NCBI RefSeq assembly: GCF_902167145.1
Contig: NC_050096.1
Location: 158,223,825-158,287,824 of the forward strand
Length of the DNA stretch: 64,000 nt
From: Zea mays
Taxonomy: Eukaryota; Streptophyta; Magnoliopsida; Poales; Poaceae
Reading direction: 5' to 3'
The position numbers were made by a program, and so were the translations under genes. Positions 34,081 through 46,507 of this stretch are shown piece after piece. A model generated the notes under the pieces. The model ran no database searches. It had not been told where the DNA came from and was given only the letters and a program-made list of their open reading frames with translations. How positions within the stretch are numbered: the stretch's first letter is position 1; every line of letters starts with the position of its first letter.

Positions 34081-34085
34081 ATATT

Positions 34086-34738
34086 GCTCTAGGTGCATAA
34101 CTATCGTGGCGCTCACAGGGAAAGGGTTTACGGCGGTCACTGGTTACTCTCCATGACTCGCGATGATGTGATGAAACGGCCTATGGCGTGGCATGACCGA
34201 AGTAAATGGCGACAACCACGGCGACGGTCGCACGACCACGTCGCCGGGCAAGTGGGTACAACGAGGTCGGCTCGATCCACTCCCCCTCCGATCTTTTCAC
34301 GTCCGCGGTAATATCCTGCCCGAGCTGAGCACGAATCACAGCGCCCGGCGCGGATCGCAGCGCGAATCGCGGCGCGGAGATCACCGGTGGTGAGATTCAC
34401 TGAATCTGACGATCTTGTTCAGTCCACTGTACCATCAGGATCTTCTTCAGTTGTTCTGACAGAGCAAATTGAAGGGCGCTTTTCTCGAATTCTCATGTGA
34501 CCAACTTCTAACTCAATTACATCAAAGTTGTTGTCCAATGTACCAGCTTTAATTTTGTTATAAAGACCTCGATCAAACATCCACTAGATCCTACGCAAAT
34601 CGATCTCGAAGTTCATCCAAGTTCACTGATAGTCAAGTTTCAGTATTTGAGGTGACTGACAACCCAACTTTAGGTCCATTGTTCTCCCATTTCGATGTAG
34701 CTCTGGGCTAGATCACTTAATCAAACTTAGACTATAAT
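34086..34738. other. Unassigned segment between elements D and E
   Basis: This is a GC-rich left half (34100-34390) and a normal-composition right half. It matches none of the LTRs or internal regions in this window. The right half holds a coding-like minus-strand stretch described separately. The ORFs in the left half show no recognisable motif. Confidence 0.6.
34419..34737 (-). pseudogene. Coding-like fragment of unknown family
   Basis: In one minus-strand frame, 34419-34737 has about 105 codons with only three internal stops (TGA, TGA, TAG) and a protein-like composition. The longest part reads FDRGLYNKIKAG, then NNFDVIELEVGHMRIREKR and a short acidic end. I do not recognise the family. 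The upstream end coincides with the insertion point of element E (34739), so more of it may lie beyond E. It may be a retroelement or host gene fragment. Confidence 0.35.
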
Positions 34739-37700
34739 TGTAAGACCTAAAATTGGTAGGAGAAAAAAATATATATCATAAAATAATAAAGAAATAAGAA
34801 TATATACTAGTTCTGGGAGAATTTTCAAAGACCCTTGAAAATCTAATAGAAATCTCCCTCCTCATGTTTAAACAATAATATTAAGTTAAATTAAGTGCCA
34901 ATAAATAGGTAATGAGAAGTAGACCTCTTGCCAATGACTTTGTAGTAATGCATATTATGGACAACACAAATTATACCTCTAATTTTAAATGAAGACATTA
35001 AATTAGAAAATGAGAAAAGGGATTTATCATGAAACCATTTATTCCTCCCATAAATATATATATATGTATATAATATTATTAAAGAAATCGAGTATATACT
35101 CATATTTGGATTATATTTGAGATTTGAATTCAAAACAGAAATTAGAATGTGGATTTGAATATTCGGAATTTGGATTAGAAAAGAAAAAAAAAGGTCAAAG
35201 GAAAACAGACTTTGGGCCGAAACCCTAACCTTCGGCCCATCCCCTCTTTCCTCCTCTTCTGCGTAGCCCACTAGCTTGACTCAGTCGCGCGGCTGTCCTG
35301 GGTGCAACTGGCGTACCGGGCCCGCCCGCCATTCACCCGCGCACCACGTCGTTGACACAGTGGGTCCTGTTCGTCGATCACACTGCCGCACTATTAGAGG
35401 CCCGAATCCTTCCTCCATACGGCCACCAGCGACCGCCACATTGTCACCTTAAAGCTCGATTGAGGGAGGGGGGCGAGCGCAACCACACGAATCCGGTCGG
35501 TCTGTGCCGTTGGGTCACTGTAGTGGAGTTCCCCGGTGCAAGCCGCTCATGGGAGTAACCTTCCGTGGCCGGATCGAGGGCGGATCGGCTCGGAATTGCT
35601 CGCCGCAACACGCCATCCGCCATCATCCGTGGTCAGGGATCATCACCGCGCAATCCCCGGTAAATCCGCCCGTATCATGTTCACAATAACTTTGGGATCG
35701 ACTAGGGGTGTTCGTAAGCGGGTATTGGGGCCTCTTGCTACCAGCGTGGGTCGCTCCAGCGATGCGCTGCCGCGAGCATGGGCGGTGCCACCGCACGCGT
35801 GTGCCCATTTTGGGAGACAACCTCTTGGCCGTCTGATTTAAAGGGACGACCCTGATTAGATGGATAGGTAACGGTTCATGGGGATAGACTTGGGTCGTTG
35901 GATCTATGGCGTGTGGGTAAGATTTCATCCATTCGTGGGTTGATCTGGGCCCTTGATCCAGAATCGAACGACCGTGATCGAATCTTTGGTATTTGATGTC
36001 TACACCGTTGGATTCTGATCTGAGGATCTTGATTGCGTACCGGCTCACATTTATGAATATCTAATCTGATCCGTAGGTAGTCGATCCAACGACCCAGATA
36101 TTGCGATACCCCTTCGGCCGCCTATTATGCACATAAGAGCCCCCGGATTTTCCTAAAAACAACCCACGGTCCAGTACTAGATTCATTGAGTCTGCGTAAA
36201 CTTTATGCTTTAGCCCCTGAACTCTCTGCAATTATTGCGCGTAGTCCAGAATCATAGGAAATTCAGAAATTCAATTAGAAAATGATTTCTAGTGTTAAAA
36301 TAATTCCAGAATCTTATTTAATTCATAGAAAATCCATCTCAAGTCCAAATTGACCCATTCCAATTTCTACAATTTTATTATATTATTGTTTATCATCTAA
36401 TGTCTCTGTTTTGACATGAAAACAATAATAAAATTGATCTCCCAAATAATTTCATATCAAACACATAAAACCTTCGGAAATTCATAACTCACAATCCGTA
36501 ACTCCAATTTGATCCGTTCAAGTTGCGTTAGTCTCGTATGAATATTTACTATGCAATAACAACATTTATTATACTATGTTTTGTTCTTTTATATTAGATC
36601 TTTATTTAACTTATGTTGGTTAGTCTTGTTAATCTCCCTATCATTAGAATCTACTAGAATATAATTTATGGTCAATTTATAACTAGATTAAAGTTGAGAT
36701 AGTTATTTAGAGAATAACCTCTCATATGATTTACACTAACCATTTTATAATATAGTTTAGTATTTTAATCATACAGATCTTCAATAAAATCATAACTCCT
36801 TAATTGTAACTCCAATCTTAGTAGTTCTCGATCCCACGATCTTGTAGCTTCGCGTAGATCATTATTATTCAGTTTGTTCTTATGTTTGGTGTGATGTTAA
36901 TTTTGTCTATACCATGTTTGATTGTATTGCTACGACTAGCAGTGAGGTCACGAGGATCTGAAGAATCACCCTGGTAACTGGAATCTCAAGTGCCAGGCAA
37001 GTTGTGCCCTTGATCCACTTTTGTTACCCAATAATATTCTTTATTATCATTATTCAATGCATAGGTTTAATTTTGATGGGACCCAATAGGTCACCCTAGT
37101 CTGTTTATCCATTTTATCTTGTTATCCCTGAATCACTTGGGTAGTTTTGCTATTGCTTTACATGGTTTTGGGATAATGTTTCATTATATCCATGTTCCGA
37201 TTATTTTGTTATTCTATTTATGTTCATGTCAAGATCATTAATGTTAATTGGAACATGGAGCTTAACTTGAGAAACACGTGCCACCACAAGGGTGGAATGG
37301 GACGCCCTTGGCTAACTAATTAGGAAAGCTAGTGGAAGACTACCTTACCCGAAAGGGGCAAGGGCAGTAGGGGAGTTGCATGCAAGGAGGTCTCTTGGGT
37401 TGATTTTGCTGTGATGGTGGTCAGACGGGGGATTCTTGCAAGTGCTCTTCCCATAAACTGTAGCGGGTTTTCAGAAGCTAATGGAACTTTGTAAAGGCTT
37501 CGTAGTGGATCCCTAGCCATTCACATCGATAGTGTCTAAGGGCCTTGCAAACCCTGACGACATGGGATACACGACTTGTGGGTACAGGGTACAACCTCTG
37601 TAGAGTGTAAAACTGGTATACTAGCCGAGCTCACGGTCATGAGCAACTCAGGACTTACGCATGATTAAACTATGGAACTTAAACTCAATTTGTCATATGC

Positions 37701-38214
37701 ATTGCATGGGTTTATTATTAATTTTGTTCTATTATTTTATTATGGTTGGTATTTACTTACACTTAGTAACTGCTAACAAAACTTTGACCAACTTATTAAA
37801 AGCAATGCTCAGCTTTAACCCCTATTGTTGATCAGCCTTACACATCACATGAACTCCCACCTTTGGTGAGTTCATGCCACATTATTCCCCACAACTTGTT
37901 GAGCGATGAACATGTGTGAGCTCACCCTTGCTATCTCACACCCCCCACAGGAGAAGAACAGGTGGTTCAAGAGGAGCCACACCATGAGGAGTTCGATTCG
38001 ATCTAGGTGGCGTCTCCCAGTTGACTTTCTAGCGCCAAGGATAGATTTTAGATACTGTTATATTTATCTTTTATTTTGTAAGACTTCCGCTATGTAATAA
38101 ATACTCTGATTATTGTGACATTTATCTCTATACACTCTGTTATTATATATGTTGTCTTCTTTGGCGCATGTATGAGATGCACCCGGCTTTGTCCCTTAAA
38201 ACCCGGGTGTGACA
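34739..38214 (+). repeat. Element E 5' LTR
   Basis: 3,476 bp from TGTAAGACCTAAAATTGG to CCGGGTGTGACA. The first 2.6 kb matches 54624-57219. A gene-free, AT-rich repeat; the small ORFs in it have no motif. Confidence 0.9.
37570..37629 (+). promoter_or_regulatory. Leader stem-loop, element E 5' LTR
   Basis: The blocks TGTGGGTACAG and CTCTGTAGAG are kept. The arms CACGACT/AGCCGAG pair only partly, so this is a weakened copy. Confidence 0.45.
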
Positions 38215-38218
38215 GAAG

Positions 38219-38232
38219 TGGTTTCAGAGGAA
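38219..38232 (+). other. Primer binding site of element E (degenerate)
   Basis: TGGTTTCAGAGGAA, a changed form of TGGTATCAGAGCC, four bases after the 5' LTR. Confidence 0.7.
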
Positions 38233-39333
38233 TGTTGACTGTAGGACGAAACCTAGATAGAACTGGACAACCCTTATTTACTTACCTCTGCTACTCTGAT
38301 TCTTTTATAAACTTATCTTAATCTCTTCTCATCTATTTCCGCTTTACTCTGATTATTCTTACCTTTTTTCCTCTAAAGACAAATGTGGATTTCACACTTT
38401 GAAATCCTGTGCCTAAACTGACTTTTAGGAATAGGAGACCTATTCTTAGGAACAAAAACAAAACTATTTTTATAGGTATCTATACGCTTGAGTGTTTGTT
38501 CTGATGATACTTGTTTGATTTGGGTCTTTGATTGAGTGTGATTAGTGTGGAGTAATGTTCACAATTACATCTGCATATACATATAGACATAAATAGAATT
38601 CATAAGATAACCACACAACTTAGATTATCCTCCATTAAAGTATATCTATTTTATATAGGTTCCTCTTATCTTAAAAGGTTCTCTCTTATCTTAGTAGATC
38701 CATCTTATCTCAAAAATATTCTATCCTATCCTAATAGATCTAATTAATCTCAAAAGATTCTATCTTATTCTTAGAAACTCATCTTGCCCTAATAAGCATA
38801 CTTATCCCAACCACTTTGCTTATCTCATAATAGTGTAATAAACATGATCTATTCCAAAATAAATTAAGTAGATCTTATCTATTATAATCTGATTACACCA
38901 ATTTAATTCTGATCCCATCTAATCTGAATAGATCTAACCTAATGGACAAACATGTTAGATAATACTGGAAAAATAAGATTGGATCCTACTCTTATAAATA
39001 TGTTTTAACCTAAATTGGAGTCTTAGTCCAACCTGGCCATATGCAACTACCTTAACCACTCGATGGTTGCATAACCCCTCTGTTTTAACCTAACAGAGAT
39101 TCTGACTTACCTACGCTATATAATTCATCCTATCTCAAAGGATTCTAACACATATTAATAATACATATTCTACCCTGGTAGATCTATCTAACTTAAACTA
39201 GTCTAATCTAGTCATATCCAATCTAATCTAGACCCTACCTAATCTAATATGGTCTAATCTATGTTACAAGTATTAACTAAACCATATTCCGATAAATGAG
39301 TTTTAAATCTAAATTGGTGTCTTAGACCCACTT
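38233..39333 (+). other. Element E leader, non-coding
   Basis: AT-rich, with repeated TCTAATCT/TTATCT-type words, stops in all frames and no ORF with a motif. Its beginning matches the leader of element F (from 58135). It ends at cactt, the target copy of G. Confidence 0.75.
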
Positions 39334-42300
39334 TGTCACACCCGGTTTTGGAAGGTAAACCCAATGCGAACCATGTACGTGCCAGGATCAGAACTCATGT
39401 ACACAGCGATTACATAATTGGACATCATCACACAATGCTTGAATTAAATATCGGAGAGGTACTTTATTACATCAAGATGTCCAAGACATCCACAGAGTCT
39501 ATTACATAACCATTGTTTTTAACATAATTATCAAAGTGTGGAAATACGAAACGTAGATGCTAAGCCTGAACAGGCAGCTGACTTGGGGTTTGCCACTAAG
39601 ATAAACTAGAACTCGTCGTATTCCTGGAACTCCTCGAAGTCATCCATGTTGCCAGCTTCACCTCCTGAGCACTGAGAACAATGGGGACAACGTGGGGTGG
39701 GGTGGTTGGTAACGCAAGGGTGAGTACACATCAACGTACTCAGCAAATGTCCCGTTTGGCTAAAGTGGACTAGCTGTATGTGGAGTATAAAGTTAAGCAG
39801 TTGCTTTTAGTTGGTCAAGTTTTATTCCTTTATAAGTAGAGCCAAGTTTTAGTAATAACCCAGTTATTACCCAGAGGCACTCTCTCCAAGAGGAAATACC
39901 AAAGATCAGGATTATAATCACCATTGTTAATCATCATCATAAAAGTAACCATTGTTCTTCTAATTGAAGAGGATCCCAAGGTTGCTCATAACCGTGAGCA
40001 CGGCTGATATACTAGTTTCTAACACTCTGCAGAGGTTGCACACTTTACCCACAAGCCGTGATTCCCATTCTGCCCGGGGTTCTAGCCTCCCCATTGATCA
40101 CTACCAAGGTGACCTAGCAGGGTCTCACTACATAGCCTTTACAAAGATTTCCCAGAGGACATAGTTGCCCGTTAGGTTTCTCCAGTTTGATAAACATAGT
40201 ACATCTCCCCAAAGGAAGGGTGACTAACAAAACCAAATCAAAGAAACCTCTGCAACCAACCTCGGCAGAGCAAGTACTATGCCCGGACCCCATTGACGGC
40301 CCTATGGTGAAGCCAACTACTCCTCTGGTTCCTCTAATTAATCAGCTAAAGGTGTCCCATTCCACCCTCATGGTTGCACTGTTATCCCGGGTTGTCACTC
40401 CCCAAACAGTTCCTTACAGAGAGGCACTTAGGAAAGAGCCTGAGCCCCCTAAAGAATCATAAGAACCTCATCGGGATAACATCATCGTATCATAAAAGAT
40501 CACATCATGTTCATTTATTAAGTTTGAGCAATAGCATAAGCTAACCATGATTAACCCACAAAGGTAAACAAGGGAAAGGTAAGTACAGACTAGTTAATCC
40601 TTAGGTTTCAATAATGTAATGCGGGACAGTGAATTATAAAGTAAAGTAGGACATGATAGGTCTGAGGACACTTGCCTTCACCAGGTTGTTGCTCAGAGGG
40701 ATCTTCGGCAACACACTCAGGAACCACGAGCTGCTCGTTGTCTAAGTAAAGCGAGCATACATTCAATACACTTGGAAGGTAAAAATGAACATCACATCGC
40801 ACATGTACAAATATTGGCACACAACTCAAGAAGGTACAGTATTAAGTACAGAGGAATGAGGTCAAGTTATAAAAATGGACTAATCCTAATTGGGGAATTG
40901 ATTACTCTCTAAATGTTTGGAACATAGCTCAAAAAGGTTAAGTAGTGATTAAAACAAACGAAAGCTAGAATTATAAGATAAACTACTCTCATTTAGAAAT
41001 TTGATTATCTTTTAAGTATTATCCATAATTACATTCCTAATTTTATTTATGTCATTAAGGCCTAGAGGTTAAGCCAAAAATAAATCCAAGTAATTCATAA
41101 CACTAATCTCACAAGATTGAATATACTTTATTCCTAGGTTCTCCTTTTATTTATTTCATTAAATAAATAAATCAACATATACTTTAATTCTACATTCTAA
41201 GTGTAAAAATTAAAGTGTACAGATTATAGTTGGTCATATTTTATTTGAACAGAGAATAATTTGATGAACATTTTGCAATTTAAACCACTAAATTTAGAGT
41301 TCATATGAAAAAGATATGAAATAAACAAGTTTTGAAGTTTGAAATATGAAATTAGGGCTAAATTTGTGATTAAATATAAGTCTAGGGGTCTAATTAAAAC
41401 AAACCAGGGACCTATGCGCTAAAGCAGAGGACGACGGGTTGATTTCCTAAAACCAGGGGGTTTCTTAAGCAAAACAACCACGCGAAGGGGTATCGGGTGA
41501 ATCTAACCGTTAGATCAGAAACCGACGGCCGAGATTAGATCGGCGGCCGAGGGCACGCGCGCGAGCGGGCGAGCACTGACAAGCGGGACAGGGAGTGTCA
41601 GCGACAGAGGGGGAGAGTGCACTGACCGAGCGGGTCCAGCGCCAGAGGGTGAAACGGACGGCTACAGGGGTCTGAGGGGGTCCGAGCCGTTCGATCAAGA
41701 TCGGACGGGGGGGGGGGGGGGTCCGAATCGTTTGATCAAGATCGGATGGGGGAAAATCAGACCGGGAAGGATGAGTGGCTACGGGTGGCGCTGACAGATG
41801 GGACAGGGCGTCAGACACTCGTACGTGAAGCGGTACCCGCGGTCCGGGCCGTTCGATCTGAATCGGGCGGAGGAGATCAGACTGGGGAAACAGATGGCTG
41901 CGGGCGGCGCCGCTCCTCTTCGCGGTGGTGAAATCGCCAGAGTTGAGGCAGGCACGAGCTAGGGTGGCTCCGGGGTTACTGAAGTTGGGCAGAGGGGAAG
42001 AGGGCGCCACGGCGAACTCAATGGCGGGGAAGAGGCCATGAATCCACGGGCAGAGAGGGTAGAACGACGGTGAGAAAGCCTCGGATGCGCCAGAGCAACT
42101 CCGGTGAGCCATTCCGACCACGTAGAGGGGACTTAAGGCGCGCTAAGGCCTGGACTGGCTTCAGCAGAGGCAGATGCACCTTAGGGACTAACACCGGGGA
42201 ACTAGACCGGGCTAAATCGGCCGGCCACCGTGCGAGCACGGCGAACCGCCATGGTGGAGCTCCGGCGAAGGCGAAATTGGATGAACACAGGGTGCAATAA

Positions 42301-43133
42301 GGGAAATTGGGCATGGGGACGGGTGTCTCACCTCGGGGCGGAGCTCGGGGAGGCTTGGAGCGGTCTCCGGCGAGCTGGATGGCCGGGAACGAGGGCGCGG
42401 GTCTCCAGCGGCGGCTGGCGGCGAGGGCAGAGCGCGAGAGAGGGTGAAGTTGAGTTAAATGAGGCGAGGGGCGAGTGCGGGGCACTGGCGGGGCTCTAAA
42501 AAGGGAGCTGGGCACGTTGGCGGGCGTCGTGGCCGAGAAACTCGGCGATGTGCGCGAGTGCGCACGCGCAGGTCCTCGGCGGGCGCGGGGAAGGCGGATC
42601 TGACAAGGCAGGCCCACAAACGGGCGACGGAAACTGGCACTGATAGGTCGACCCCACTGGGTAGCGAGCGAGAGAGGGAGGGCACGCTCGAGGGAGAACC
42701 GCCGCTGACAGGTGGGGTCCGCCTGTCAGGTGGCGCGGGTGCGCGGGCGCGCGGCCTGGCTGGGCTTAGTGGGCCGACTGGGCTACTTTCTCCTTTATTT
42801 TTCTTTGGATTTTCTAATTCCTTTTCTATTTCTTTTTCTATAGGGTTTTCAAATCCAAATTCAAACTAGGTTTCAAATTCAAATAAATTCAAACTTGTGC
42901 AACACTTCAAAGAATATTTTAAGCTCAGCATGATGCAACGTGTCATGACCCATAAGGTTTTGGCAAAAATAAATAATTAACCTCCACTAGTTTAAGCTAT
43001 TTCTAACCAAAAATGAAAAAGAGAGAAAGAATCTAGAGAGAGAGAAAGCCTAGAGTGAGAAAAGGAAAAGTAACACTTGATTTTGGGTGATAATTAGAAA
43101 GAAATTTTATACCCCCAAAATTAGGTTGTTACA
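39334..43133 (-). repeat. Element G 3' LTR (left copy)
   Basis: 3.8 kb, very similar to the right copy over its whole length. It contains a run of 15 G (41707-41721) absent from the right copy and a GC-rich block (41500-42760). The ORFs in the GC-rich block lack any motif. Confidence 0.92.
39999..40060 (-). promoter_or_regulatory. Conserved leader stem-loop, element G left LTR
   Basis: Perfect 7-bp arms CACGGCT/AGCCGTG around TGTGGGTAAAG and CTCTGCAGAG. Confidence 0.6.
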
Positions 43134-43151
43134 GACCTATCCCCCTTAAAA
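43134..43151 (-). other. Polypurine tract of element G
   Basis: Minus strand TTTTAAGGGGGATAGGTC immediately before the 3' LTR. Confidence 0.85.
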
Positions 43152-43171
43152 GAATCTCGCCCTCGAGATTC
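43152..43171 (-). promoter_or_regulatory. Conserved hairpin between pol stop and polypurine tract, element G
   Basis: Perfect 8-bp stem GAATCTCG/CGAGATTC with loop AGGG, touching the pol stop codon (end 43170). Confidence 0.7.
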
Positions 43172-46079
43172 AAGGCTGGCTAGCAAAGAGTTTAGGGTAC
43201 TTGGCTCTCAGATCATCTTCTCTTTCCCAGGTTGCTTCTTCTTCTGAGTGATGACCCCATTTGACTTTGCACATCCTGATGGTACTTCTCCGAGTGACCC
43301 GATCTGCTATCTCCAGAATTTGAGTTGGCTTCTCAATATAAGTCAGATCTTCTTGAACTTCAAGATCCTCTGCTGGCAACTGCTCTTCCTCCACTCTCAA
43401 GCATTTCTTCAACTGAGACACATGGAACACATCATGCACAGCTGACAGATTCTCTGGTAAGCTGAGTTGATAAGCCACTTCTCCACGTCTTGGTTGAATC
43501 TAATACGGGCCGATATATCGGGGTGCTAGCTTGCCTTTGACTCCAAACCTTTTGGTTCCTCTGATGGGCGACACTTTCAAGTAGACATAGTCTCCCACTT
43601 CAAAATTGAGTTCCCTTCTTCTGGTGTCAGCATAGCTTCGCTGTCTAGACTGCGCTGCTTTTAAATTCTCTCGGACCATTCTGTTGTTCCCTTCGGCTTC
43701 AAGCAAAATATCTAGACCGAACACCTGTCTTTCACCAGGTTGGTCCCAATGCAATGGAGTTCTGCAATTTCTCCCATAAAGTGCTTCGAATGGTGACATC
43801 TTCAGACTGGTTTGGTAGCTGTTGTTGTAGGAGAATTCTGCATATGGTAACCTCTTGTCCCATCCTAACTGGTCTTGCAAAGCACAAGCTCTCAACATAT
43901 CCTCCAGAATCTGGTTGGTTCTCTCAGTCTGACCATCTGTTTGCGGGTGATAAGCTGAACTGAATTTCAAGTGCGTACCCAAAGCTTCATGTAGCTGCTG
44001 CCAAAAGTGAGAAGTAAACTGGGTGCCTCTATCCGATATTATCTTCTTTGGAATACCATGCAAGCACACAATCCGAGACATGTATAACTCTGCCAACACT
44101 GCACTGTTGTAGGTGGTCTTGACTGGTATGAAATGGGCTGCCTTTGTCAAACGGTCCACTACTACCCAGATGGAGTCATAACCAGCTCGAGTGCGGGGCA
44201 AACCAACTATAAAGTCCATCCCAATCTCATCCCATTTCCACTGTGGAATCTGCAACGGCTGCAACAAACCTGTGGGTCTCTGATGTTCTACCTTGATCCT
44301 CTGACAACTGTCGCATCTAGTCACATACTCTGCTATCTCTCTTTTCATACCATACCACCAGAATCTCCTCTTCAAGTCTTGGTACATTTTCTCACTACCC
44401 GGGTGTATAGTGTATGCTGCCTCATGAGCTTCCTTGAGAATTAGTTCCCGGATCGATTTGATGTCGGGAACACACAGCCTATCCTTAAACCATACCACTC
44501 CTTCTGCATCTTCATGGAAATCTAGACCTTTCCCATCGGCGATCAGCTGCCGGATCTCGTTGATCTTCTCATCATCCTTCTGACCTTTCCTGATGTCTTG
44601 CTCTAGAGTGGGCTCTAGCTCAATTGCCACTCCTTAGGTGTTGTTTAGAAATCCGAGACTCAACCTGTCGAATTCCTTTGCTAGCTCAAACAGCATCGGG
44701 TGAGCAGCCAACATATTGACTTGACTCTTCCTGCTAAGAGCATCTGCAACCACATTTGCTTTACCTGGGTGATAATGAATCTCTAGCTCATAATCTTTGA
44801 TCAACTCTAGCCATCTTCACTGTCTCATGTTTAACTCTGACCGAGTGAATATGTATTTGAGGCTCTTGTGCTTCGTATAAATATCACACTTCTGCCCATA
44901 AAGGTAATGTCTCCAGGTCTTCAATGCATGAACCACTGCTGCTAGCTCCAGATCATGAGTAGGATAATTCTTTTCATGAACTTTCAATTGTCAGGACGAG
45001 TATGCCACTACTTTCCCTTCTTGCATTAACACGCATCCCAGTCCGGTGTACGAAGCATCACAATACACCGAGAATGGCTTGTGAACATCTGGCAGAATCA
45101 GTACTGGTGCCGTTGTCAACTTCTCCTTCAATGTCTCAAAGGACTTCTGGCATGCTAGGGTCCACTTGAACTCAACCTTCTTTGCTAGCAAGGCTGTCAT
45201 TGGCCTAGCAATCTTGGAGAAACCTTCAATGAAATGTCGATAGTAACCGGCCATTCCAATGAAACTGTTGATTCCTTGGACATCTTTTGGTGCTTTCTAG
45301 TCCAGAATCGCTGCTACCTTCTTTGGATCCACAACTAGTCCATCTCGGTTTATAATATGACCCAAGAATAGAACTTCGCTGATCCAGAACTCACACTTGC
45401 TAAGCTTGGCATACAACTGGCACTCTCGTAGGCTTTGAAGTATTTTCCTCAGATGTTCCTCATGCTCTTGCTCATTCTGGGAATATATAAGAATATCATC
45501 AATGAACACCACTACAAACTTGTCGAGGTAGTCCATGAACACACTGTTCATCAGGTACATGAAGTACGCTGGCGCATTCGTCAATCCGAATGACATAACC
45601 ATGAACTCATATAGTCCATATTTGGTGATGAATGCTGTCTTCGGTATGTCTGCAGGTCGGATTCTGAACTGATGGTAGCCTGACCTTAGATCTATCTTTG
45701 AGAACACACTGGCTCCTCTCAGTTGATCAAATAAGTCTTCAATTCGAGGCAGAGGGTACTTGTTCTTGACAGTGACTTCATTCAAAGCTCTGTAATCGAT
45801 GCACATCCTCTTCGTGCCATCCTTCTTCTCCACAAATAACACTGGGGCTGCCCAAGGTGAGGTACTTGGTCTGATGTAGCCTTTCTCTAACAACTCATCA
45901 ATCTGCTTCTTGAGTTCCACCAACTCTGGTCTGGACACTCGATAAGCTCTCTTGGAAATAGGGGCGGTGCCTGGGATAAGCTCTATGGCAAATTCAACTT
46001 TCCTTTCAGGTGGCATGCCTGGTAACTCCTCAGGGAATACATCGGGGAATTCTGACACAATCCTAATTTTTTCAATCGG
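43170..46079 (-). pseudogene. pol: Element G pol: RT, RNase H, integrase, chromodomain-like tail
   Basis: The frame resumes after a one-base shift near 46100. RT has [22 protein letters not shown]-like entry ([12 protein letters not shown]), [20 protein letters not shown] and the catalytic FIDD. A stop (TAG) near 45296 precedes SFIGMAGYYRHF. RNase H ([14 protein letters not shown]) is followed by TGA codons near 44989 and 44818 where Arg is expected. Integrase is open at 43500-44630 with the HHCC finger, D in GMDFIVGLP, D in ISDRGTQF and E in GQTERTNQ all present. After a TAG at 43497-43499 comes the FHVSQLKKCL chromodomain-like tail. Apart from stops, this is the best preserved chromoviral pol in the window. 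Confidence 0.93.
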
Positions 46080-46096
46080 ATTGGACTCCTTGTCAT

Positions 46097-46504
46097 CTAC
46101 TGATAAATGGTGACAGGTCCTTCTTCTAGTTCAGGTAAGTACAACTTGGTTACTACCTCCTTTTCGGATGGGGACACAAACTTAACTATTCTCTTGTCAC
46201 AACTGACAGTGGCTTGATTTCTGTGTAGCCAATTCATCCCTAGGATGACATCTAACCCTTGAGTTCCCATGACTACTAGGCTAGCGGGGAAGGCTATCCC
46301 CCTTATTTCAATCCTTAGGTTCGGACAAATCCTATCGGACTGAACTTTTCCCCCAACTGAATTAACTCTCAAAGGTGGGATCATTGGTTCTATGGGGATG
46401 TTATGTGATTCTACCCAAGATGCAGAAACAAAAGAATGTGTGGCACCAGTATCAAATAATACTTTTGCTGGGTAGGATTCGACTAGAAACATACCTACTG
46501 CCAT
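46097..46504 (-). pseudogene. pol: Element G protease
   Basis: The frame is continuous with gag except for a TAG at 46508-46510. The aspartic protease keeps DTGATHSF and, further on, VILGMNWL, so the catalytic Asp is intact. Its frame ends at a TAG (46097-46099), just where a frameshift leads to RT. It would process Gag-Pol. Confidence 0.88.
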
Positions 46505-46507
46505 GTC

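Larger units (their letters stand above)
28797..34085 (-). mobile_element. Element D: second Tat-lineage Gypsy element, truncated
   Basis: The left (3') LTR at 28797-29433 begins TGTTGGTCAC. The antisense gene is on the plus strand (29808-32862), followed by two tandem-repeat arrays and then the last about 65 codons of pol on the minus strand (33891-34080). Gag, most of pol and the 5' LTR are absent. The architecture equals that of element B but the sequence is much more AT-rich and diverged. The left flank attac (28792-28796) has no partner at the right, so the end is a deletion. Confidence 0.85.

Noticed and set aside
41707..41721. G15 run as a designed or quadruplex regulatory signal
   Set aside because: It is present in only one G LTR; slippage or assembly uncertainty is more likely.
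42018..42617. Minus-strand 199-codon ORF in the G LTR (also 52035-52751)
   Set aside because: Arg/Pro/Ser-rich translation of a GC-rich LTR block. The two LTR copies differ in frame and no domain is seen.
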